Source of the DNA: Chlorella sorokiniana
Lineage: Eukaryota; Chlorophyta; Trebouxiophyceae; Chlorellales; Chlorellaceae
NCBI GenBank assembly: GCA_025917655.1
Contig: CP084609.1
Location: 1,426,001-1,490,000, forward strand
Direction: 5' to 3'
Length of the DNA stretch: 64,000 nucleotides
The notes under the pieces are model-generated. The model was not told the origin of the DNA. It saw only the letters and a program-made list of their open reading frames with translations, and did no database searches. The position numbers were made by a program, and so were the translations under genes. Below, in pieces: positions 55,333-64,000 of this stretch (the first letter of the stretch is position 1; each line of letters begins with the position of its first letter).

Positions 55333-56541
55333 ATGGCGGCGGATGATATGGACATGCCGGATTTGGAGGCGATGGCGCCACAAGGCGCCAGCCAGGGCCT
55401 GCCAGACGCCGGCGGCGTCCAAGCAGCGGCGGCGGACGAGGTGCTTGATGAGGAAGACGAGCTCGAGCTGGCGCTAGAGGCAGAGCTGGATGAAGCGGGA
55501 GAGAACCAGCAGGAGCAGCAACACCAACAGCAGCAGCCTCAGGATGTGGCCCAAGCGCCAGCAGGGACAGCGTTGCAGGACGCCGCGAGGGCTGCCACCG
55601 CTGCCTCAGCTGTTCTGCAGCAGGAGGAGGAAGATGCGCTGCCGCTGACGGACGACGGCTTCATCGACCTCAACCGCCTCACCGCCAAGCAACACCAGCG
55701 TTACAACACGTGAGGCTCACTGCCTTGGCTGCCAATGTCCTGCCCATGTTGTGCTGCGCCTTTGTAAGCGACCTGGTCTATTCCGGTCCTCAACCTGGCT
55801 GCCCTGCCCAACATTGTGTGCAGCCTGGTCAACGAAATCCTCACAGAGCAGCAGCTGGACCGTTACTCAGCCTTCCGCCGCTCTAGCGTCAGGAAAGGCA
55901 TCCAGGTGGGGCCGGCTTGACGGACGCTCCCGGCAGCTGGGCCTGGCTGTTGGGGGCGACCTGTGCTGTTTTTGTCATTTCGGCTTGGTCGTCGGGCGCC
56001 TGTGCTTCGCTGCTCTGGCACGCACCCTATCGCCCCCGCCGCGCGTTCCTCCCTGGCGCTCAGCTGCTCATGTCCAAGACGCTGGGTGGCATGCCAAACA
56101 ACAAAGCCCTGATCGCCCTCAGCAGCGTGACAAAAAGCTTTGTGGATGACTTAGTGGCAGCAGGTGGGCTGCTGCAGTCGGTGGACCATGTGCGTGTTTG
56201 GAGCTGGGCGTGTGTTCATACGAGCCGGTTAACCAGTTTATATGCTCAGCTGGTTTGCATGGTCTGTGTGTCTGATGTTTGCGATCAGCGCTTGTGTGTT
56301 GATGGACAACTGTTTGTGTACTTACCGGCCCCCTCATGTTTTTGTCCAGCTGCTTGCCTGCCAGCCCATCAAGCAGCTGACGACAGCCCGCTCAACCTGC
56401 CTCCCTGCAGCCATGACGGTGGCAGAAGAGCGGGGCGAAACCACTCCGCTGCAGCCTGCTCACATCCATGAGGCATATCAGCGGCTTATTGAGCAGGACA
56501 AGGTGCCTGGCAAGACGGCGCGACGGCGAGCCTTCCTGTGA
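55333..56541 (+). CDS. TAF11: TFIID subunit 11 (TAF11)
   Basis: Histone-fold subunit of TFIID that pairs with TAF13. Four exons, 55333-55709, 55824-55905, 56064-56163 and 56411-56541, join in frame to 229 residues. N-terminus MAADDMDMPDLEAMAPQGAS with an acidic/Gln-rich region; histone fold: EQQLDRYSAFRRSSVRKGIQ, LLMSKTLGGMPNNKALIALS, SVTKSFVDDLVA; then EERGETTPLQPAHIHEAYQR and RLIEQDKVPGK, matching the family's 'W....PLqPkHireA.rrl....'. Stop 56539-56541, TGTAA 50 bases later. The start fits AACAACATGGCG. No frame problems. Confidence 0.93.
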
Positions 56542-57102
56542 CGTGAAACCTGATGGCGTGGGTTGCTCGTGAAAAGCAGAGATGTGTGGAGTGTAACATT
56601 GCATTGCATCGGAGCGCCAGGTATTCAAATGTGGGAGTGGCAGCCTACCCTTGGCAGTTGACAGTTGCAGCTGAGTTGATTCGCCCACGGGTGTGTTGTG
56701 CATAGGTTTCTCCTGCTTGCAGCGCTGCAAGAGGTTGGGGTCTTATCTAACGCCACTGCCGGCCTGAAAGCACATTCCTCCGCGCAGAACGGAGAGTGCG
56801 GCGGGTCGCAAAAAGGGGGTGGCTGACGTTTTGCAGAGTGGCAAAGCACGCACTGCAGCCGGGCTTGCCTCCCTCTGTTGCCGCATTCAGCCGTGTACTT
56901 GCGTTCACGCTGCTGCTCGATCCATAACTGCTTCTCTGTCGGCCCCTACCCCAGCCATTCGCGCGATCCGCCTTCTCAAACTTCACCTCCACTGCCTGTC
57001 AAGCCCTGCAGCTTCCGTTGTTCAACTCACACGTTTCAAGAGCATCAGCGACAGTCTTCTGTTAGGCCCAGCACGCGCGCGGGGCACTAGGTGGCCGCAG
57101 CC
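56542..57102. other. spacer between TAF11 and ASF1
   Basis: About 560 bases with the TAF11 3' UTR (TGTAA at 56592-56596) and the ASF1 promoter. Nothing else seen. Confidence 0.45.
56592..56596 (+). terminator. TGTAA polyadenylation signal of TAF11
   Basis: TGTAA 50 bases after the TAF11 stop. Confidence 0.6.
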
Positions 57103-58430
57103 ATGACGGCCATCTCGGTCACTAGCGTGAACGTGTTGGACAATCCTTCCAAAGCCACCAACCCGTTGCAGTTTGAGATTCAGTATGAGTGCATGTTTGA
57201 TCTCGCAGATGGTGAGCTCACGGCAGCCACTGCAGGCCCCGCCGCGCCCGCCGTTGTTGCGTTCGTGCAAACGCGGCCCAACTGCCACGCCCCAGCCTGG
57301 GTTCTGGGGCCACCTTGTGCCGCATACTTCGGCCGCATATGAACTGTGTGCCAGGCCTCCTATCCATGTGTCAACCTGCCGCCGCCGCCCGGTTTTGATT
57401 TGCCTTTGCGCCTGGTGATCCAAGTGCACCTCCACATACCCCCTCCCCCTCCTCCTCCCAGACCTGGAGTGGAAGCTGACCTACGTGGGCTCCGCAGAGT
57501 CGGAAAAGTACGACCAGGTGCTGGACACGGTGTTTGTGGGGCCTGTGGCGCCCGGCCAGTACAGATTCGTGTTCCAGGTGCGCCTGCGGCGCGGTGGGGC
57601 CCAAGGGCCGGGCTGGCGCCGCGCAGCCCAACCCGCATTCAAAACTTGCCAACAGTCGGCCAGCTGCGCCTGTGCCTGCCGCCTGGCAGCATGCCCATTC
57701 ATGTTTGGGGGCTGGCCCGCACCCGCAGGCGGATCCCCCAAACTTCCAGCTCATCCCTCCAGACGACATTGTGGGCGTGACCGTCATCCTGCTTACTTGC
57801 TCCTACAAGAGCCAGGTGCGCTGCCCCACATATCAAGGGCTCTGCGGATGCAGCTCGGCGGCGGGCGCTGGCGGCGGCCAGGTGGCCGGGCGCACGCATG
57901 GCCGGTGTGGGGGTCGCAAAGGCCCCAGCGGGCAGCTGCAGGCGAGCTGAAGTGGAGCCCCGCCACGGCGGCTGTGGCAGCTGCCCCCTGCGTGCCGCCA
58001 TCATCGCTTGCCCCGGTTGCCGCCGCATTGCTGTGCAGGAGTTCCTGCGGGTGGGCTACTACGTGAACAACGAGTACCTGGAGGACGAGCTGCGGGACAA
58101 CCCGCCAGACGTGCCCCTCATCGACAGGTGAGGGCCGCGTGCTGGCAGAACACGCCTCAGAGCGCCCGGCCGCAAGCGTGGCGGAAGCGCTCGTCGCGCA
58201 TGAATGGGGCGCGCTGCGACGGCGCTCGCCACGCTTGTTGCGCTCCATAGCTCCGACGACGGCCGCGAGGCTGCTGCAGGTTTGATTGGCTCGGCCCCCC
58301 CCTTGCGCGCAGGCTGCACCGCTCCATCCTTGCCGACAAGCCGCGCGTCACCAAGTTCAACATCAACTGGGACGGGGAGCAGGCGCCCTCGGGGCTGCAG
58401 TCGGGCATGGATGTGGACACGTCCAGCTGA
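57103..58430 (+). CDS. ASF1: histone chaperone ASF1
   Basis: Binds histone H3-H4 dimers for nucleosome assembly. Five exons, 57103-57211, 57462-57577, 57729-57815, 58039-58127 and 58313-58430, join in frame to 172 residues. MTAISVTSVNVLDNPSKATN; LQFEIQYECMFDLADLEWKL (joined); TYVGSAESEKYDQVLDTVFV; QLIPPDDIVGVTVILLTCSY; EFLRVGYYVNNEYLEDELRD; HRSILADKPRVTKFNINWDG. All are the invariant blocks of the ASF1 core (V.nV.vlDNP, VGSAe...yDQ.Ld, DiiGVTv.LlTCsY, F.RVGYYVNN.Y), followed by a short tail with a final MDVDTSS. No frame problems. Confidence 0.97.
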
Positions 58431-58833
58431 CCCAGCCGACGATACTGGTGGCCCTCGATAGGATGGGAGGCTGCGAGGGAGCTGGAGGGCTGCTCCCTTG
58501 GCCCTCGCGGGCCCAGGAGCCTCCCAGAAGCTCGGCGCCCCGCCTCCCCGCCTCCCCAGGGCCCGCAGCCTCCCATTGATGACCCCAGTCCTGCGTGCTC
58601 CTGTCCGTGCTGACCCGCTGTTTTCCCTGCTGCCTGATGACCTCCACAACGTTCCTCTCCAACTCCCGCCCGCCCTGCACTTCGAGGGGCGAATCTGCTT
58701 GGTGTGCCCAGTGCTGCCATGTCGCCACACAGCCCTTCTGGGCGGCACATCAACCTCTGTCGCTCCTATAACAGCCTGCCTTCCTGAAATTACAAGTGAG
58801 GGATGGGCACCATCGCGCTGGTGTTGCCACGCA
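58431..58833. other. convergent 3' spacer
   Basis: About 400 bases between ASF1 and the RNF25-like gene. A reverse TGTAA (TTACA at 58790-58794) lies 40 bases past the latter's likely stop. Nothing else seen. Confidence 0.45.
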
Positions 58834-60522
58834 TCAGCCCAGTGCAGGCGCGGCGGCAGCAGGCACCGGCCGGCCCCTGCCGCGGCCGCGCCCGGCGCTG
58901 CCCTGCGGGTGCTGCCGCTGCCGCTGCTGCTGCTGCTGGCCCTGCTGCTCGGCGAGCTTCAGGCCTCCTAGCGCCTTTGCCGCCACGGATGCGGAAGTTT
59001 TTGCAACAGGCATGGCCCCCGTTGCAGCTGCGTGCTGGCCACCTCGCCCGCGGCTGCCCCTGCCACGCCCCCTTGCCGCCCTCTGCCGCCGCGGTCGCCG
59101 CCATGCACGCGCCCGCCGCCGTGTCTCAGCCCAGGGCCGTTCGTCCCGCCGCTCTGCGGTGCAGGGGCTGCGCCGTTGGCTGGGCCCTGTGTGGCTGCTG
59201 CAGCTGCCTCTCTCTGCTGCGGCGGCTGCCGCCGCCGCTGCCTGCTGCAGGTCGGCCAGGAGACCGAGTGGCTGGCATCCACCAGCCCGCCGCATGCCTG
59301 CTGCCGCCGCTTGACCGCCGCATGCTGCGCCTGCATGGCCCGCAGCGCATCCCGCTGCTGCGTCGGCAGGCCCGCCATCGCACCCCCGCCGCCGCCGCTC
59401 CCGCTCCAGGATTCGGCGCTGGCAGCCTGCAGCTGGGGCCACGCGTGGGCCAGGCTGGCGGGGGTGATGTCAGCACGGCATGCCGGGCAGGCCAGCACAT
59501 ACGCCGACGCTGGCGCCTCTGTGCCGCCCCCTGCCGCCGCCGCCGCCGCCGCCGTCGTCGTCGCCTGCCAGAGGTCCGCCGCCCAGGCTCTCTCTCCTGA
59601 TGCCCTCCTCCCCTAGCTTTGCCGCCGCCATGGCCTTGTACTCCGCCCACAGCTGTGCCTCGCGCTGCGCCAGCCGCCGCTGCTGCCACTGCCACCACGG
59701 CGCGAAGCAGGCCCTGCGAAGCGGCAAGGGCAACAGTTGCAGGCCTGGGAGGCTGCAGGCTGGGGCTTGGAGGAGAGCCCCAGGGCTGGAGCTGCGTCAG
59801 AGGCACAGGCACGCTCAGAGCCGCGCCGGGGGCAGCAAGCGCCGCCACCACCACTGGTGGAGGGCTGCGTGGCTGGTTGCTGCCGCCCTCACGTGTGGTA
59901 GCAGTGGTAGCAGGCCAGCCGCAGCACAGCCCCGCCGCTGCCGCAGCTGCCGGCCCCCCGCCCGGCGCGAGGGGTTCCAGGCAGAAGGCGCAGGGCCCGT
60001 GGGGCCGGTTGGCCGCGCTCAGCAGCTCCAGCCCAGTCTCCACCAGCTGCCCCAGCGACAGCTCCCCCGCCAGCGCCGCCGCCTCCCGCGCCAGCGCCCC
60101 CGCCAGCCCCCGCAGCTGCTCGTCGGACAGGCCTGCGCAGGGCGGGTGACAGGGGGCTCGAAGTGAGGCGACAGGGTGGGCACGGGGCTGGGGCGCGGTC
60201 GAAGGGAGCTCGCCGGCTCGGTGCGGCGGAGGAGGGCGGCCCTGCGCGGCGTGCAAAGCCGCCATATACGCACGACCATGCACCAGCGCACCCTTGGCAT
60301 CGGCCAGCTGTGCCTGGGCTGGTTCCTTGGGGTAGCTCGGCCCCACCCCCAGCACCAGCCGCGCCGCCACAAAGCGCTCGTGCTCAGACTCCGCCCGCGG
60401 CGCCAGGGGCAGGGACACCGTCACCGCTGCCCCGCGGAACGCCCCACGTGCACCGCCTCCACGCCATAGGTCGCCTGCAGCGCCTCCAACTCAAACTCCA
60501 GCTCCTCTGGCAGATCAGCCAT
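58834..60522 (-). CDS. RWD-RING E3 ubiquitin ligase (RNF25/AO7-like)
   Basis: RNF25-type ligases pair an N-terminal RWD domain with a split RING; they act in ubiquitin signalling, including at stalled ribosomes in mammals. Exon 1 (60522-60292): MADLPEELEFELEALQATYG, then AAVTVSLPLAPRAESEHERF and VGPSYPKEPAQAQLADAKG, an RWD pattern with YP. Exon 2 (60132-59893): GLSDEQLRGLAGALARE, then PHGPCAFCLEPLAPG and, in another frame, ACYHCYHT, the first RING ligands. The last exon has WQWQQRRLAQREAQLWAEYK, then VLACPACRADITPA, the final CPxC pair, a coil AMQAQHAAVKRRQQ and a low-complexity RG-rich tail. Frame changes occur at a C run (60430-60433) and in GGC-rich stretches. The stop at 58834 is the favoured one of two (other 58968). 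Confidence 0.7.
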
Positions 60523-61231
60523 GCTGCGAGGGTGTGCCCCAGCCTGAGGCTGCCGTCGTCACCGCTGCCCCCGCGCCCCTGCTGCCCCAAGCCACCACGT
60601 CAGGCAGCGGAGCCCGCAGCAAACTAAGACAGCCTATATCAACCAATTGCAAAGTGTACCAATGACGAGAATGGGCGCCTGAGCGCAGGGAGCCTCGCTC
60701 GTGTGATGGGGCTCAACTGTGTCGCGACAGCGGGAAAGTCAACAGATACGCTTAATGATGGTGCGGGATTGACGTGAATATGCAGCTGCCGCCTTGACCT
60801 GAAGAACAGCTGCGCATGGCGGTGCGCAGCATGCGCGGAACACCACCCAGTGCACCAGCTCACTTTCAGCGCTGCCTCTTTAGTAGATGAGCCGTTACAG
60901 GAGAAGTATGTCGTTCGTTCATGAACAGTTGTGTGGGAAAAAGGGGGCACAGTGGGTGAGCTCACGACCCGCGCGAGAAATCCATCGGCGCTGGACAAGC
61001 GACAAACTCTGCGCCGGGCACCTGGGCCGGGCTGGGAAAGCACTTGAGCAGGGGACTGGCAAGTGGCATGCAGCCTCTGTTTGAGAAAGAGGCATGAATC
61101 GAATAGAACAGCTTGTCGCATGGCATCCAGGGCAGCGGGGCAGAGTGCTATCAAACAAGGCAGTACAAAACCAAAACCAGGAGGGCTGGCAAGCGCTAGG
61201 CACCCAGCACAGCGTGAAGCCTTGCTTGGGG
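60523..61231. other. intergenic region
   Basis: About 700 bases upstream of the RNF25-like gene and downstream of the kinase gene. Less GC-rich than its flanks; no ORF with recognisable features. Confidence 0.45.
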
Positions 61232-63962
61232 CTACGTGCTAACGGCACGGCGTGCTCTCAAAAACAGTGTAAGGGTTGTGTGTCTGGGGACAGGGGTAGG
61301 TAGGTCGGGTGTTGATTGGCAGTGATGCTGAGTCGGCACGCTCCTTCCGCCGGGAGGGTGGCAGGGATGGCCGGCCAGCCCTGGACCAGCCCAATAGCAG
61401 CAAGGGCATACAGAGGGGGTGGGCATGCGGCGGGACGGGTGCGAGGATGGCGTTGGGCGGGTGTCAAAGGTGCGCTTCGGGGGGGGTCGGCTGGCCCCGC
61501 ACATCCGCCACAACCTAGTGCGCGGCGGTGGCGGGCGGTGGCTGCCGTGCAGTTGTTGCTGCGGCAGCCGCTGCCAGCTCGGCCGACGCCTTGCACGGCC
61601 CCAGTGAGGTGGGCGGCGGCGGGGCGCCACTACCACACGCTCCCCCGCCTCCAACAGCTGGTCAATCCGCTCCACAAGCTGCTCAAAGCTGCAGCGGCAA
61701 GGGCGCAGGCAGGGCGCGCAAGGCCGTCGCTCGCTGTGTGGGCCAAGCGAAAGCAAGCAGCTGGCCGGGCCTCGCCTGCCGCACCTTGCCGTGCGTGCAA
61801 GGCTTCAAAGGCGAGGCTGGGCAAGCACAGGAGCAAGGGCAGGCTCCGCCGCCCAGCCCACACTCATCACGCAGCCGTGTGGCCCCGCAGCCGCGGCCCA
61901 CCTGGGCCGAGCGGTGTGGTCGCGCTGCAGGCACGCCTCCACCAGCGCACGGTAGCCGGGGGCGTGCCGGGCGGCAGGCTGAGCATCCCGCGCCCGCTGG
62001 TCACCAGGAAGATGATGTTGGGCATGCGGTGGCCCACGTAGGCGCGCACGCCGCTGCGCGGCAAAAGGGAGGCGCGCAGGCAGGAAGGCGGCAGTTGAGG
62101 GACCATGCTAGGCCCGGGGGGCCCGGGGGACCCGGCGGGCGGCGGCTGCACATGCCATCCCCTTCCCAGCCCTGCTGCCTGAGCGCGGCAAAGGAAATGC
62201 AGCTGCCCGCCCCCCCGCCCCCCGCCCCCACCCCCCCCCCCGCCACCCCCTCCACCCACGTGTATATCTCCCAGGCGATGACGCCAAAGGACCAGACGTC
62301 CGCCGCGCGCGTCAGCAGGCCGTCGGTCATCAGCTCGGGCGCCATGTGGGAGCAGGTGCCAAAGGAGGCGGTGGAGACCTCCCCCGCCGCCACGCGCGCC
62401 AGCCCAAAGTCGCCGACCCGCGCGGAAGCCGCGGTCGTCCTCCTCGCCCGGCTCAGCCGCATCCAGCAGCACGTTGTTGCCTGACACGGGGTGGTGTGGG
62501 GGCAGGGGGCAGGGGCGCGGCATGGGCTGGGTGCCCGCAAGCGGCAGGGCAGCCCACAGCCTCCAGGGCAGTCCGCATGCGCGCCGCCCGCCCGCAACGA
62601 GACATCCCCACAATCCTCCGCCCTCAAAACCCACCCGTGAGGTCGCAGTGCATGATGTCGCGAGAGTGCAGGAAGGCCATGCCGGACGCCACCTCGCGCA
62701 GCGTGCGCAGCACCGACGGCATCGACGGCGGCGCCGTCAGCGCGCTTTTGCGCACCCACCCGCGGTCAACTGCAGCAGGGACGCGGGGTGGGATCAGGGT
62801 GAAGGATGGACCTTGTGGCTCGGCAACGCGGGTGGGCAGCGCAGAACAGGTGGGGAGCTGTGGCAGGCAGGGAGGCTCGGCCTGCCGCCATGCGGGCCGG
62901 CCGGCAGCCTGCAGCCATGCGGCTGGGCAGTGTGCCGCACCGGCCTCGATGAGCGTGCCGTGGTTGCACATCTGCTGGATCATCCAGAGCGTGCCGCCGC
63001 CGTCGGCGGGGTTGCCCATCATGGCATACTCCAGCGTCTGCACACCGGGTGGGAAGCAGAGTCGAGAGGTTCAGTTGAAGGGGCAGGACGAGTGACCAGC
63101 ATGAGGGCAGCTGCTATCGAGAGACACGGGGGGAGGCAGAATACACACGCGTTCAAACACTCGCACAGACAGAACAAGGCCACGCAAGATTGTTTTGCAG
63201 CAACCGGCTGGCCGGCACCCTCACCCTCACAACGCAGGGGTGGTGCAGCCCCTTGCTCAGCTCCGCCTCGTGCAGGGCCAGCTCCGCCGCCGAGGCGCTG
63301 CCGGCCTGGGAGGTGAAGGAGCAGTCAATCAGCTTCACCGCAACCACCTCGTCCCGCCAGAACCCGCGGTACACTGCGCGCACATCCGGGAAGGGAGGGG
63401 AGGGAGGGGCAGTCAAGGTGCTGGCGCGCTGTGAGGGGAGGCAGCCAGCACGGCGTGCAGCAGGCGTTCGTGGCCACGGCAGGCAGGGGTCAGCGACGGC
63501 AGGCACGCCGTGGGAGCGGGGCGGGAGGGCGCCGCTCACCGCGGCCAAACGACCCCGAGCCAATCATGGGCCCCATCTCCAGCCCGTCCAGCAGCTCCGG
63601 CATGCGCTTGGAGGAGAAGTTCTGCAGGTGGCGGTCCCTGCCGGCGCGAGGCTTGCCCGCCGCGGCGGCCTCGCGCTGCTCCGCGGTGGGCGTGGCGGGG
63701 GGGACATCGCGCGGATGGTTGATGCCGAGGTGGCGGGGGAGCCCTCCACCACCACAAACCAGAAGCACGAGGCGAGGGTTGGGGCGGGGGCGGAGGAGGT
63801 GCCCGCCGGGCCCTCAAACCTCGCGCCGCCGGCCTCCAGCGCCCGGGCAGGGCGCCTGCGGCAGGGCGAGGCACGATGGCCGCAGTTGATCACTGCCCCC
63901 AAGACCACAGGCGCCAGCGGTGCAATGCAGCAACACAGGGGGCGCCAACGCAAGGCAGACAT
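61232..63962 (-). CDS. TKL-type protein kinase, non-RD
   Basis: Cytosolic protein kinase, no membrane segment seen. Kinase exons: MPELLDGLEMGPMIGSGSFG (G-loop, ends near 63541), 63373-63225 (YRGFWRDEVVAVKLIDCSFT with the ATP lysine, ELALHEAELSKGLHHPCVVR), 63037-62941 (TLWMIQQMCNHGTLIEA), 62769-62635 (LREVASGMAFLHSRDIMHCD), 62480-62260 (NNVLLDAAEPGEEDD; ARVGDFGLARVAAGEVSTAS; SHMAPELMTDGLLTRAADVW; SFGVIAWEIYT), 62053-61902 (GVRAYVGHRMPNIIF; VEACLQRDHTARP) and from 61688 (FEQLVERIDQLLEAGE). The catalytic loop reads HCDLTGNN instead of HRDL, keeping the base Asp. One base shift occurs before VGDFG (about 62420). The start is uncertain: MSALRWRP at 63962 is in another frame, and the N-terminus may lie beyond the window. 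Confidence 0.8.
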
Positions 63963-64000
63963 GGTTCCTGTTGGGTGACGGCACCGACCCGGAAGCAGAT

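Overview
The window is nuclear DNA of a green alga, most likely a Chlorella-like trebouxiophyte. Genes are short-exon and intron-rich with GT..AG introns, most of the window is very GC-rich, and the chlorophyte polyadenylation word TGTAA follows many stops. Several genes are of plant or green-algal type: the GT77 arabinosyltransferase XEG113, the paired DNA-repair genes REX1-S and REX1-B, and a hydroxyproline-rich style of cell-wall protein. No rRNA, intact tRNA, CRISPR array, organellar gene or prophage was seen.

Layout. 1-778: start of a condensin CAP-D2 gene that runs off the left edge. 2-13 kb: a secreted proline-rich/propeller protein, a GT61 glycosyltransferase and a GT77 arabinosyltransferase, which together look like wall-glycoprotein functions. 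13-15 kb: REX1-B and TFB5 (REX1-S), 81 bases apart on one strand, probably one dicistronic unit. 15-21 kb: two tandem paralogues of a membrane-anchored, proline-rich, cysteine-rich protein. 21-26 kb: a PAAT-like protein, an RSRC2/SMAP-domain protein and a polytopic membrane protein. 26-29 kb: gene-poor, with a direct-repeat pair and low-complexity tracts. 29-33 kb: a gene for a tail-anchored protein with two IFI44-like P-loop GTPase modules, the most unusual gene here. 33-37 kb: a universal stress protein and a small secreted protein made of four-cysteine, alanine/lysine-rich modules. 37-48 kb: MFSD6-like transporter, ribosomal protein eL33, RNA polymerase subunit RPB5, inositol-tetrakisphosphate kinase. 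48-61 kb: zinc-finger protein, TCP11-family protein, FHA protein and TAF11 (divergent pair), histone chaperone ASF1, RNF25-like ubiquitin ligase. 61-64 kb: a TKL-type protein kinase.

Many genes serve transcription and chromatin (TFB5, RPB5, TAF11, ASF1, FHA protein, condensin) and are packed in divergent or convergent pairs with short spacers.

Quality note: several conserved exons, including those of eL33, change frame by one base at a homopolymer. I read these as likely consensus errors rather than pseudogenes. Exon ends quoted with exact positions were checked by splice motif and reading-frame continuity; others are approximate. All family assignments are by recognition of motifs, without database search.
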